From NCBI GenBank assembly GCA_958510825.1, contig OY294046.1, forward strand, positions 72,797,808-72,861,807: DNA of 64,000 bases, read 5' to 3'. Numbering within the stretch: position 1 is the first letter of the stretch; each line of letters opens with the position of its first letter. The DNA comes from Brachypterus glaber. Lineage: Eukaryota > Arthropoda > Insecta > Coleoptera > Kateretidae. A program made the position numbers and the translations under genes. The notes beneath the pieces were generated by a model. That model was given only the letters and a program-made list of their open reading frames with translations, did not search any database and was not told the origin of the DNA. This document shows positions 33,674 to 44,060 of the stretch, piece after piece.

Positions 33674-33705
33674 ACGATAGTAGACTTGCTATACATACGC
33701 ACTAG

Positions 33706-33716
33706 CCACTACGCTA
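33706..33716 (-). promoter_or_regulatory. A box of SINE-1
   Basis: TAGCGTAGTGG on the minus strand, matching the A-box pattern TRGCNNAGTNGG in all but the last position. It lies 32 bases upstream of the B box, the normal spacing. Confidence 0.7.
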
Positions 33717-33738
33717 TGCCTCCCGTATTCGCAACTGT

Positions 33739-34270
33739 TTTTATTTAAAAATAAAGTACTAATTTTATTGAAAGAAAATAATACTATAATACTTAGTTTT
33801 TTAGTTCTTTTCATATTTACCACAAATATCTTTCCCTGCATTTCACAAGAAAAGTACAATCATATAAAACTGAAGTTCCACATACGCGTAACCCAAATAA
33901 ACAACCACAAAAAACATTTGTTGATAGCTCACAAGGCACTGTTTATAACATTTATAATCCTTTTCAGTCTCAAAATTAAAAAAACATTGACTAAAACTGT
34001 ACATTTATGTTTTAAAGGAAATGTATTAGATTATATTCGTGTTTATCAAGACAACAGCAGTTCAGCCATCTTGCCTTAAGCATTAATAATGATATTTTAA
34101 TCGGTCGCGCCATCTAGCGGAAATTGATGATTTAAATTGCAGACCTGTAATAATTAGTTTACTTGTCTCTATTTTTCATTACAGGTCAGGTCCAGGCGTG
34201 AAAAACAGTGGAACAAGAAATCACGTACTTCCCAAACTTTATTAATAAATGTAATGTATGTATTACATAT
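33739..34270 (+). repeat. Rep-J, copy 2
   Basis: It contains the blocks shared with 18340-18545 and is longer. It is bounded by TATTCGCAACTGT (33726-33738) and its inverse ACAGTTGCGAATA (34271-34283). The frame at 33768-34079 has no known motif and is not conserved in copy 1. Confidence 0.65.
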
Positions 34271-34319
34271 ACAGTTGCGAATAAACCATTTTAGTTAAGT
34301 CTTAGAAACTATAAGAAGT

Positions 34320-35297
34320 AATAATAATAATGGATAATCTGACCGATTTAAGTCGTATAGCAAACGAAATTTTGCGTCTTATGCTAGAATGGTGCCGTGA
34401 AAATGGACTATTACTAAATCAAAAAAAATCAGCTATCATACAATTTTCAAATCCCCATAATTTACAACAAAATGAAAATATGTTCACAAAGCGAAAGTAT
34501 TGCCGTTGTTGAAAACACAAAATTTCTTGGGGTAAACATAGACTCCACTCTAGGCTATAAATTTCATATCGACGCAATAACCAAAAAAATTAATAGCGCA
34601 GTATATGCATAAGATTGTTAAAAAATAAAGTTTCTGTAGACCTTCAAAAAATGTTTTATTTCGCCTATGTTCAAAGTTATCTTAACTATGGCATTATAAT
34701 TTGGGGTTCTGCCAATATGGACAGAATTTTCTTAGCGCAGAAACGTTTAGTGCGTGTATTAAATGGTTCGGGTTATCTAGAACATACTGCACCAATCTTT
34801 AAAAAGCTGAATATAATGACCATATACTCTCTCTACTTATACAATATGGCTATGTTCGATAAAAAATCACCGGAGTTATTTGCTACTAACGGGTCGATCA
34901 ACAGAGGTATGCAAACAAGATATATCCAAATGCTTAATGTACCCCTTCACAAAACTGCCTTATTTGAAAAGTCACCTCAGTTTATGGCAGTCAAGATCTA
35001 CAATAAACTTCCATCTCACATAAAAAACTTAACTTTAAATAAATTTAAAATTGCAGCAAAAAGTTTTTTTGTTGAAAAACCATTTTTTAACCTGCAAGAA
35101 TATTTTAACTTTAATATGTAATATGTGTAAAATTTTATTTATTTACTGTATACGTTTTATGTAATTTGTAACCTTTAATGTAAATGTAACATTAATAAAA
35201 TTAATTATAATTGTACCTAGAAAATTGACATTATCCAACAAATATGTAAATATTTTTTTTTATGGAAATAAAGAATTATTATTAATATTATTATTAC
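34320..35297 (+). mobile_element. 5'-truncated Jockey/CR1-like non-LTR retrotransposon
   Basis: A decayed ORF2 remnant (34330-35121) is followed by an untranslated region ending GGAAATAAAGAATTATTATT and an ATT-rich tail. A short (TAA)4 run sits at its left edge, either target sequence or the tail of an older element. Confidence 0.8.
34330..35121 (+). pseudogene. non-LTR reverse transcriptase ORF2, C-terminal part, frameshifted
   Basis: Three frames joined in order give a coherent ORF2 C-terminal half. First, 34330 to about 34470 encodes LEWCRENGLLLNQKKSAII, the segment just after the YADD box in this enzyme class. Then about 34478-34612 in another frame contains TKFLGVNIDSTLGYKFHI, the classic FLG..ID..L...HI motif. 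Then 34615-35121 in a third frame contains YFAYVQSYLNYGIIIWG, FLAQKRLVRVLNG and KIYNKLPSHIKNL before the stop. At least two frameshifts and a stop (TAA at 34610-34612) separate them. The polymerase core with YADD is missing. It is older than the fragment at 24294-24689, which has an intact frame. Confidence 0.85.
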
Positions 35298-35826
35298 ATG
35301 TTTTCTAAAAAAAAAATAAGTCTTAGTTTTTAAATCATAGGGTTCTTGATCTTCCTTAGTTAAATCTAAAATTTTTATAAGGAGTAATATGTAAGTGTAT
35401 TCTAAAAAAATAAATAAGTCTAAATTAAATAAATTAAATCAACATTGTTGTGTGTAAAAAATAAATTAGATTAAGGGGAGAATTGCAGTAGCATGGGAAA
35501 ATAATAAAAAGTTAGTTTTAATTTTGCAGATGCATTGACATTTATTGGTTGTAGAAGATATTAAATTTACGAGTTATTGTTCTTATTTGCATATTGATTA
35601 GTTTTAAAGATCGAAGAGTAGAAACACCTTGTGTATTCATGTTGAGTGTCCCAAGAAAATACAACATAATTCATATACACGATAATATTTAAAATTAGAG
35701 TTACAGCCATATGGCTGTAATTTTGCTTTGAAATAGCGTTAAGAGATACTTAATAGCTACTGTGTTACTTGGGTAGTCAATGTTTGTGTGTCATGTTCTT
35801 TAATTCATGACATTTGGAGTTATAGT
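35298..35826. other. no gene recognised
   Basis: AT-rich. CAGCCATATGGCTG near 35704 is a small palindrome. Confidence 0.4.
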
Positions 35827-36210
35827 CTGGGAGCCCACGCCCAGTAGATTTTTGTTTAAACGTCACCGTTGAGACTTTGTATATGTGTTCTTTATTTCCA
35901 GTCAAACAACTTCTTACATAAGAAAACTCTCGGTAGCGGAGCGTTGTTATCTTGGAACCAACCCTTATTGGCCGAAAATTTTTGTCGGAAGAGGTTACCA
36001 CTTTATTTTAAATATTTTTATTAAACGATCCGGAAAAAATCAGCTGTGAGGTGCTGAATGTTATGACGTCATAACTAACCTAACATAGTTGGGCCCCGCT
36101 ACCGAGTTTTTTTTTATGTAAGAAGTTGTTTGAATGGACATAAAGAACACACATACAAAGTCTCAACGGTGAGGTAATAAAAAATATTCTACTGGGCGTG
36201 GGCTATTATG
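35827..36210. repeat. inverted-repeat element, about 380 bp
   Basis: GCCCACGCCCAGTAGA at the left pairs with TCTACTGGGCGTGGGC at the right; CACCGTTGAGACTTTGTAT, CAAACAACTTCTTACATA and CTCGGTAGCGG extend the arms to about 110 bp. The open frame at 35777-36001 lies in one arm and has no known motif. Confidence 0.8.
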
Positions 36211-36548
36211 GTGACGATATAAACATTGTTTTTGGGATAGATCGTGTAAGAATGCCGAGCATCTTAGAATTAAAATATTTACATCTCATCTCTGTTGATT
36301 ACATTTTCAATTCTGAAATTAATTTTCTTCGAGTAAAATGCAAAATCACAAGCAATCTCGAGCTCTAAAAACGAAATTATTTTCCTCTCCCCATTCCGCT
36401 TTGTCTGGCCGAGGACAAATCCAAATACTCAATCATTCATGGAAATGACGAATTTTAATGTTACAAAGTTTTAATTCTCCACGAGAGGAGGGACTTTTCC
36501 ATAGGCGTCAATTATTAGGAAAAATGTTTGATAAATAGTTATTTTCTT
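36211..36548. other. no gene recognised
   Basis: Nothing identified. Confidence 0.4.
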
Positions 36549-36645
36549 AACTAGTGTATTAAGTAGCATTTTATCCACGCAAAAAATACGAGGCCGTCAG
36601 GCCGAATGGGCTGATATTCTTAAGTAATACACGAGTTGAGAATTT
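36549..36645. repeat. CpG-cored palindrome, imperfect
   Basis: AACTAGTGTATTAAG and its inverse CTTAAGTAATACACGAGTT flank a GC-rich centre ACGAGGCCGTCAGGCCGAAT. Same general build as Rep-C and Rep-I. Confidence 0.55.
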
Positions 36646-36995
36646 AATTTTATCCAACACCTTTTATTTTTAAATATAAATCTATAATTTTGCGAAAAAT
36701 TATGTCAAAAATATTAATTATAAATTTCTTAATACTAAAATAATAGGTAGCTATGTATGCCTATTAAAAATAAACAATTGCTAGTTTTACATTTCTTACA
36801 AACGTCAAAATGGACGAGGTGAAGACAGAATTTTTAATAAAAACAGTATTTTATTCAAAAACTAAAGAATAATTTGCGGTTTTCTTTAATTTTTATGGTT
36901 TACTTAACGTGCTTCTATTTATAGAATAGTTATAATACTTAATTAATAGGGTATGTAACTTATTTTGGGGTGAGATCAAAAGCTGTACGTAAATT

Positions 36996-37101
36996 GTATA
37001 AAGCACTCGTTTTATAACACGTTTTTAGCGCGCTAGTACTAGAAATTCACCGCAAGTGGCTCGTTTTCTAAAATTGTACTCGTGCGCTAAAAACGTATGT
37101 A
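36996..37101. repeat. Rep-C palindrome, copy next to Rep-E
   Basis: GTATAAAGCACTCG, ACACGTTTTTAGCGCGC, CACCGCAAGTGGCTCG, GTACTCGTGCGCTAAAAACG. Its right edge touches the start of Rep-E. Confidence 0.75.
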
Positions 37102-37136
37102 TGGCTTTAAACTGCGGAGAAGGTTAAAAACAATGT

Positions 37137-37848
37137 AAATTAATAGCAAAAGTGGTTGTATATCAGTATATTGAAATAAATAAATAAAAATTTTTTGAGG
37201 TTAGGTTTTTTAACAATTTTTAAAGATTTTTACTTACTGTCAGGGTGAGCTTACAAAACGACAGCAGTATACATTGAAGCAGGACTAAACAGGAAAATAC
37301 ATTTACTTCACATTTAAAAAATTACACGTTAAAATTGCATTGCGTTTTGGCGCTTGAGTTGACGTTGACAGACATGTTACCAACATTAGAAAAATAAATT
37401 AACTGTTAATGCCAACTTAACTTAACTTACCGCCAAATTTTTAAGTTGGCATTAACAGTTAATTTGTTTTTCTAATGTTGGTAACATGTCTGTCAACGTC
37501 AACTCAAGCGCCAAAACGCAATGCAATTTTAACGTGTAATTTTTTAAATGTGAAGTAAATGTATTGTCCTGTTTTGTCCTGCTTCAATGTATACTGCTGT
37601 CGTTTTGTAAGCTCACCCTGACAAGTAAGTAAAAATCTTTAAAAATTGTTAAAAAACCTAACCTCAAAAAAATTTGGCCCCAATACCAATAACTAACAAT
37701 TTTACTTACTTTCAGGGCTGGCCCTGATGATGTCTCTAGTTTGAGATGAAAGCGCTTGGCTACTTATGATTTATTTCAATATACTGATATACAACCACTT
37801 TTGCAATTAATTTATTCTACACGGTATACAAGTCAAAAAACCCAAAAT
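37137..37848. mobile_element. PLE-3: inverted Penelope-type insertion with 13 bp target duplication
   Basis: It is flanked by TTAAAAACAATGT at 37124-37136 and 37849-37861. Rep-E copy 2 at 45766 shows the empty site with one copy of the target. The left 270 bp (GCAAAAGTGGTTGTATATCA onward) pairs almost perfectly with the right side around an axis near 37425. The right side has about 90 extra bases (37676-37765) containing a hammerhead-like core. No protein remains. Confidence 0.7.
37724..37754 (+). ncRNA. hammerhead-ribozyme-like core (PLE-3)
   Basis: CTGATGA, one extra T, a stem GTCTC/GAGAT with loop TAGTTT, then GAAAGCG. It resembles the PLE-1 core including the extra T, but the GAAAC and GTC parts are altered. 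Confidence 0.3.
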
Positions 37849-38656
37849 TTAAAAACAATGTTTTTTTGTGACTAGACATTGTAAATGCAACAAGTCACAT
37901 ATTTTTAAATAAAGCAATTAATTTTATTTAATAATTTTATCAAATCAGTACTTAAAAAAGATTTTTATTTAATTTTAGCACATATTTACAAATTTTAATG
38001 TAAAAATTCAAGGTTATGTCAGATTGTTGTGACAGATATCAGATTTAAATATTTAACAATAGATGGAGCAGTTTTCTTTTTTTGAACTAAATTTATAAAA
38101 AAAAGTCAAATATAAAGAAAAACTAATAAACTTTATGTAATTTTAACGCAAAACTTTAAATTGAATTAAATTATTCAATATTTTATGGTAATATATATAT
38201 ATTTGCTAATTTTGCTACAGTTTTCTTTACTTTTATAAACAAGAGATGGCACTACATGTGCTCATTCTAACACTTGATACGAAATATTCATACCGTATCT
38301 AGAGCTAGAATGAATTCATTCTTTGTTTGAAAAGTGTGTGTATTTGCTTACATTCTAAAGCAGTCGTAGAAAAAAAATATTCCATTATAACTTACAATTT
38401 GTAAGGTATTACAGAATCAAATAAATTGGTATCCTAAAAATAATAACTTCTTTTTAAAGATCTGACCCCTTAAAATAAAGATCCAAGAGCGCCAATGTTC
38501 CTGTCATTGGAAATATTCTTACATTTCCATTTAAATGTATTCGAGTTTTCGGTTTGGCCGGCGTTTCTTGCGGAATTACTACGGTTTTTATATCTCCGCC
38601 GAGAACAGTATCAAAAGTTAATTTGTGGTGAAATCTGAGGGACTGCTACTTGATTC

Positions 38657-40191
38657 TACACTGAGATAAATTTTTACATCCACGTGCATGGGTAATTTAC
38701 TTGCAGCTGCTGCTGATGTGAATTTACACTCGAAGCGTTAATATAAATGTGGTGTGTATTATATTTTTACATCCAGTGTGTAAAGTTTACACCAACGCGT
38801 AAATATACTTTTTACCTAAAACCCTTCAATTTATTAAAAAAAAATTGAATAATCATTTTGTTATTTTTTTATTTATGAATAGTATTTTATGGAAAACTAC
38901 GCAACAGAAATATAAAACGTATATTCGTAATCAGCGCTACAAAAAGTACCAATATAAAATAGAAACAGAAAGTCTTAACAACTTAATATTTGCAGGCCAG
39001 TGTTACCGTTTAAATAAGTAAAATATTATAAAATGTATGTTTTAAGAATATTGTATTAATCACACTTTTTAAATATTTTTAATCAACACTTACCAATTTT
39101 GATTTTGAAAAATCTAGCACACACAAAATTATACGTACGCTCTTACAAACGTAAACAATTATAATGGTCGACAGCCACCAGACTCGATGAAGCAGGAATT
39201 CTGGCTTCTCGAGTCACGTGACTAGCTTAATGCCCGCGATTGGCTGGCTTGTACATCAGAAGTGTGATTTTTACCCTTCGGGTGTATTGTTGCTAACAGT
39301 ATGTTTATAAAAATATACTTTCTTGAGCTCCGAGTGTATGTTTGCAGAAGGTATGGATGTAAAAATACACACTCTAGGTCAAAATCACTTCACGTGTGTA
39401 GTGTCACACCCATGTTGATGTACATTTATACAGGGTGTATTTGAAATAATGTTATTCTACATCAAAAACTAAGAAAAAAAGTTTCCATACATGTAGGCCG
39501 AAAAAACGCTTTTAATGCTTTAAAAATGGTGCATATTTAGGAGACAATAGCTCCATTAGGATTGATTTTTGGAAGTACCTGTATATGAAGTTTTTTTCTT
39601 AGTTTTTAATGTACATTCACCCTGCATCATTAAAATTTTGGTTTTCAACATTTAAGTATTTAATTTTTCGTCCTCGAACCGTGAAATTTCACCTTCAAAT
39701 GAATTTTTCTCGAAAACGGTTAATCCTACAGTATTACAACAAGAGTACCTTTTTTATGTATTTTGACCTGAGGAATCATATTTCAAAAATAAAATTGCAA
39801 AACATTTACACAGAAAAAAGTTTGGGACAAAAAACTGATAAGCCCCCCCCGTTTCGCACACCCCTGGTTGAAATAAGTACATGAAGATAACACATAAAAA
39901 CGGGCTTTGGTAGGATTAGTTGACGTGCAAAACCTCGTTGATATATCTCAAAGGGTTCCTGAGTTATTAAATAAAACCCATTTTTTTTAGTCACTTTCAA
40001 AGGGGCGTAGCTCCCTTATGACGCATTTTTAGACATATGTTTATAGGAACTTTTTGTCATATTTTATTATGTAGAATCACCTGTTAAAATTTCCTACGCT
40101 ATTTCAAATACACCGTGTTTAAAGGTGTAAAATTTACACATTTATAGAGTGTATTTTTTTACACCTTTTCAATGTAATTTCTTTCAGTGTA
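38657..40191. mobile_element. Swarm-4: TIR element rich in TTTACAC words, split by FB-4
   Basis: Ends TACACTGAG and CTTTCAGTGTA. Both flanks are dense in TTTTTACATCC, GTGTAAA.TTTACACC and GTGTATTTTTACAC words. The middle (about 39100-39260) is ordinary sequence with GCCAGCCAATCGCGGGC and GTCACGTGAC on the minus strand, a CCAAT box and an E-box by pattern. A foldback (39429-40121) sits in the right part. No transposase. Confidence 0.65.
39429..40121. mobile_element. FB-4 foldback, internally deleted copy
   Basis: Ends TACAGGGTGTATTTGAAAT and ATTTCAAATACACCGTG. The right portion matches the right arm of the full element at 50423-51599 (GTCCTCGAACCGTGAAATTT, GGGGCGTAGCTCCCTTATGA). Most of the left arm is missing. 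Confidence 0.8.
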
Positions 40192-40465
40192 CCGCCACCA
40201 TCGTCGTCGTCTCACTTCTATTTGCTCTCTAATGATAGAAATGTGCACTTCTTTGCTTTACTTTCCGGCTTCTTTGCATTTTATATTTATAGATGTTCTT
40301 TTAAATTACAAGTCAAATCATTTTGACTCGCAAATTCTACCCACTCGAGTGGACTCTGCTGTTTTTAGGGGTTTATTTTTATTTTCTGGCAAATTGTTTA
40401 TTATTTTAACTGAGAACAATCTGCTCTGTCGTGTAAATTTACATAATTTGTTTGGATTCTCATAA

Positions 40466-40789
40466 GCACATAAAAAAATCCTACTTCTATACTTTTCAAT
40501 TGTAAGATCAAATTTAGAATCTTCATTAATTGTATGGTCTTCATTCTATAATGAACAGAAACATAAAATTGAATGTGTTCAAACCCGGTTTTTTAAATTT
40601 TTAAATTATAAGGCTGGTTTGCAGCTTCCTGGTGTGTTTTCTAGTCGAATTTATTTTGAAATAAGTTCACTTGAGAATAGACGCAGGTATTTAGATTTAA
40701 TGTTTTTATATAAGTTGGTGAATGGTATATATGATTGTCCAAAGGCTTTATCACTTTTAAATTTTTTTTATTCCTCAGCGAAGTTCTAG
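40466..40789 (+). pseudogene. C-terminus of non-LTR reverse transcriptase ORF2
   Basis: The frame from 40466 to the TAG at 40787-40789 reads LLYFSIVRSNLESSLIVWSS, then IECVQTRFFKFLNYKAG, then SLENRRRYLDLMFLYKLVNG and IYDCPKALSLLNF. This is the well-known order near the C-terminus of Jockey-type ORF2 proteins (VRS.LEY...VWSP, IE.VQ.RFL, LE.RR...DL..LYK...G..DCP). About 107 codons remain; the polymerase core is missing. The stop at 40787 is probably premature by comparison with the family, where a final basic tail follows. Confidence 0.8.
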
Positions 40790-40982
40790 AAATTAAATTC
40801 GCCAATAAATAGATTGTGTTTGTTAGCGAATAAGATGGATTTGGACTTTTCTGTGTCCCTAAATAGATTTATAATACAGGTAAAAAGTGGACTAGATAGA
40901 CTGTGATATATATTTAAGTAACTAGTATATTTAAGGAAATGTAAGTACATATTGTAAATTTAAATTGGCTCTGCCGTAAATA

Positions 40983-40985
<3 letters not shown>

Positions 40986-41070
<85 letters not shown>
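40986..41070 (+). repeat. (ATT)n microsatellite, about 28 units
   Basis: Uninterrupted ATT repeats directly after the non-LTR 3' end, so probably its expanded tail. Confidence 0.95.
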
Positions 41071-41071
<1 letters not shown>

Positions 41072-41136
41072 CAATCTTATTTTATTGATAAATCTCAGCT
41101 TATTAAATCCCATCGTCAAGGGCATCGCATTTACAT

Positions 41137-41170
41137 GTAATATTACCAGAGATGTATCTGGTAATATTAC
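41137..41170. repeat. perfect hairpin, 14 bp arms
   Basis: GTAATATTACCAGA, a loop of GATGTA, then its exact inverse. Confidence 0.9.
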
Positions 41171-41270
41171 TTACTTTGTATAAAAAATATATTGAAATCC
41201 TTTTTAAAGCATTAAAAGGGGTCTTTTTACCTTCAAATTTTAAAAATATTTTAAAAAAGCCCAAACATTT

Positions 41271-42632
41271 TTGGCATGCGAAAATTTAAGAGCTGATTCT
41301 GCATCCAAAAATATTAAAAAAAGTTCCTATAAAGGTTGGTCTGCAAATGAGCCCTAAGGGAGCTACGGCCCCTTAAAATTGTAATAAAAATGACGTTTTT
41401 AATTAATAACTCTGATACCCTTTAAGCTAGAGCGACGAGCTTTTACATGTATACTAGTATTAATAAGGGCAATAGGTTTATGTTAATTTATTTTTTTGAA
41501 TTTATCCAGGCGTCCCTAGACGGAAAAATGTATTAGACTTAACACATTTTTGCCCCAAACTTTTTTATGTGTATTTTTTGTTTTTTCTTTTGTAAAAAAT
41601 ATGGATTCCTTGAGTAAAAATACATAAAAAAGTCATATAGTGAAATACTGTAGGAGCAACCGTTTAAAAAAAAATGCAATTAAAAGGAAGTAACATATTG
41701 TGCCACGAAAAACGTTACTTTTTAAAAGTTATTACTCCTTTAATATTAAATTTAGGTGTTTTGGTGAAGAATACTTTTCTGCTCAGTTTTAAATGCATTA
41801 AAATTTTATTCATGCTTGTGTTTGTTCCTCATTCAATATGTCATCTTCGAAGGGCCGTAGCTCCCTTAGGGCTCATTTCCGGACGAACCTTTATAGAAAC
41901 TTTTTTTCATATCGTCATCTAAAGGCTCTAACGGTCTAACTCCAAAACGTCATATTTTTCAGGAGACTTAAAAAACGATTTAAAACTTAATTATAGCAAT
42001 TTAGAACTTTAAAACTAGCTTGTTCACAGGTAAAAATGTTTGAAATGTGTTAATGTATTTAAAACTTTTCATTGTTATGAATTTTATATAAATTATTTGA
42101 AAATTAAATTTTAACCACAGAATCTAAATTCACTAATGGTCTAACTCCAAGGGAAGATAAAAGAGGATACCTATCGTATTATATCGCGTAATATTATTAC
42201 AAAAAATTTATATTTTTATATTTAATATATAATATTACTACTAGGTAGGCATAATATATATACATTATTAATGGCAATAATTATAATTATCATCAAACAG
42301 TAAATTAACAAATATTTGAAACGGGATCCCCTGTTGTCGAGAAATAGTTTGACATTAGTGACAGTTCTTATTTAATTGTTTTCTCACAATCATATGATGG
42401 AGTTAGACACTTAGCGACTTAAAATATTTACATTTTTGCAATTTTTGAGGCTGATATTGGTTTAATGCAACTTTTTTTTTTGAAGTATGTTGGTAATCAG
42501 ATAATGAAGCAAATTTGATAAAAATCTCATTTTTTAAAAATTTGGAGTTAGACAACTAGAGCCTTTAGTGGACGATATTTTTGGATTTTCATCTCTTAAA
42601 TTTTGGCATGGCAGTTACTTATCACCCTGTAT
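41271..42632. mobile_element. FB-5 foldback, copy 1, split by Rep-H
   Basis: AAATTTAAGAGCTGATTCTG, TTCCTATAAAGGTTGGTC and GAGCCCTAAGGGAGCTACGG at the left recur inverted at 41845-41908 and 42579-42632. The right end is interrupted by Rep-H at CATAT/ATATTTTTGGAT. Compare 57424-58159 for the uninterrupted form. Related in style, not clearly in sequence, to FB-4. Confidence 0.75.
41913..42574. mobile_element. Rep-H TIR element, complete copy with ATAT duplication
   Basis: CGTCATCTAAAGGCTCTAAC at the left, GAGCCTTTAGTGGACG at the right. ATAT precedes (41909-41912) and follows (42575-42578); removing element plus one ATAT gives TTTTCATATTTTTGGAT, as expected from the FB-5 copy at 58090-58110. The internal AT-rich part is shorter than in copy 1. 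No open frame. Confidence 0.85.
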
Positions 42633-43628
42633 GTAGAAAGAAAAAATGTATCATCGTAATATTTTTTAGGTATGTTTATTTATATTTGAAAAATATAATA
42701 AAAAAATATTTTTTAAATTTTTAAAGTGCCATTTTTTGGGCATAATTTTTTTTTGAGAAAAACATCAAAACACGGCAGTCGACATTATTGGCGAGCGTTT
42801 TTTTTTTTGAAAATTTTATCAAAGAGTCGAAAGATAAATAAAAAATACCGTTTTTAAAATAAAGTTATTAGTTCATTTATTTCAGTTGGCTTTGTATATG
42901 TTTTACATAAAACAAATCAACATTAATTCCATATCTATGTATATATGATCTAATGCTCAATTCATTACACCCTGTGGGCTGAGCCTCCCCTGGATTATTT
43001 CTGGTTTTCTGGTTACGACCCTGAAATTGACAATCAGAAGACTACAGTATTACTCCCGAAAATACATTTCGAATCCCTAATTTGAAATAATAAGGCAATT
43101 CCTATAAATGTGCTTCAACAAACTGCCTATAGTTTCTTTTTTTCTATTGTTTCGTAATTTAAGAATCCATAGCCTACTATATATATAGTAAATGGGATGG
43201 TTATCATCTGAACAAGTGGCATCGGGGTGTGAAATGAGCGTGTGGGTGCTCAATCTCTCTCCGATCAGGTGGCTCATCTCGGGCGGAAAATGTACAATAA
43301 TCAAATCATCTCCAGTGACATTAACGGGGACCTTGGTCCATTTAAAACCTATCTGTACTGCCGTTTAGGCGTAATATTGCAGGGTATGTTTTAACGATGA
43401 AGAGAAAAACTGCCAAACTTTATTTTTCTAGATTAGATTAGATACCATATCATAAAAGCTAGCCAAAAATATTTTTGAATATTGTTATATAAGTTTAACA
43501 TTTTACAATATTTTCGTTAGAAAACTGCTTTGAAAATCTGCATCTCAGACTTCCGTTCTGTCAATGAAGAAGCAAGTGTCTTGGTCCCTCTGTAGTAGCA
43601 TCTAGTAGTAACAAGTACATTATTATTT
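42633..43628. other. no gene recognised
   Basis: The frame at 43077-43304 (minus) shows no known motif. Confidence 0.35.
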
Positions 43629-43930
43629 AATCTATAAAAAAATTGCACTTTTCTACTACAGAATTTTTACAATCAATGAGAAAATCCTTACCAAAATGTC
43701 ATATAGCCGCTATTTCAGGCTTTTTTGCGATCATCAGTGAGCATATCTGCCTTCCTAAGCTGAAAGGTCCTATCAGTGTATGTTAAACCTATGTAGATAG
43801 GACCTTTCAGCTTAGAATGGCAGATATATTGGTATGGTGGCTTTCACTAGGTTGAAAATTTAAAATACTTATTAAAAATAAGTATATCTGTATCGAGAGC
43901 GTACAAATTGGTGGCGCCATCTAATGCACT
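43629..43930 (-). repeat. Rep-K, partial copy, carrying a 77 bp hairpin insertion
   Basis: It corresponds to the inverse of about 44190-44420 in the complete copy (TACTACAGAATTTT, CAAAATGTCATATAGC, TTTTTTGCGATCATCA, GGTATGGTGGCTTTC, GTACAAATTGGTGGCGCC). It is uninterrupted except at 43747-43823. Confidence 0.8.
43747..43823. mobile_element. 77 bp palindromic insertion flanked by ATAT
   Basis: CTGCC, a 3-base mismatch, then a perfect 20 bp stem starting CTAAGCTGAAAGG, a 21-base loop, and the inverse ending GGCAG. ATAT lies on both sides (43743-43746, 43824-43827). The complete Rep-K copy reads GAGCATATATTGG at this place, so the hairpin was inserted with a 4 bp duplication. The shape also resembles a microRNA precursor. 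Confidence 0.8.
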
Positions 43931-44060
43931 AAAGTACTATACATTAGATGTTGTCAGACCTGTAATCTGATAAGAATTATCTATATCTAGATACACAGGC
44001 GGACAAAAAATTTGTCTCGAAGCCAGCACCTAGTACCGACACGGCAAATGAAATTATAAA

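Larger units (their letters stand above)
33466..33725 (-). repeat. SINE-1, best copy
   Basis: On the minus strand it begins with a tRNA-related head (A box TAGCGTAGTGG, B box GAGTTCGATTCTC, T-arm GTGAG/CTCAC with the TTCGATT loop). It continues with a body marked by ACTGGTTCGAAAGTCAGT, CCGGTGGTTCCCTCTACTAC and TAGCCCACACAAGTCC, and ends near GAGGTTAAACAAACATG. The acceptor stem does not pair, so it is not a working tRNA gene. Further pieces of the family are at 1-68, 48255-48396 and 52322-52441. Transcription by RNA polymerase III from the internal boxes is the known mode for such SINEs. Confidence 0.85.
37098..38377 (+). repeat. Rep-E, copy 1, split by PLE-3
   Basis: The parts 37098-37136 and 37849-38377 match 45740-46229 (TATGGCTTTAAA, GACATTGTAAATGCAACAA, TATGTCAGATTGTTGTGACA, CCGTATCTAGAGCTAGAATG). 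Non-coding. Confidence 0.85.
40466..41070 (+). mobile_element. 5'-truncated Jockey-like non-LTR retrotransposon
   Basis: ORF2 C-terminus, untranslated region (40790-40985) ending TAAATAAAGTATTATTATT, then a long ATT tail. Confidence 0.75.

Noticed and set aside
33640..33725. tRNA-like sequence with A box, B box and a good T arm
   Set aside because: The acceptor stem does not pair and the anticodon stem is broken; the sequence continues into a SINE body also found at three other places. It is a SINE head, not a tRNA gene.
33726..34283. Inverted TATTCGCAACTGT pair taken as termini of a Tc1-like element
   Set aside because: The Tc1-type ends would point outward (CGCAACTG left, CAGTTGCG right), the wrong way for one element occupying this interval; kept only as a boundary of Rep-J.
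43743..43827. Calling the 85-base hairpin region a microRNA gene
   Set aside because: The stem is too perfect, an insertion with ATAT duplication explains it, and there is no expression or conservation evidence.
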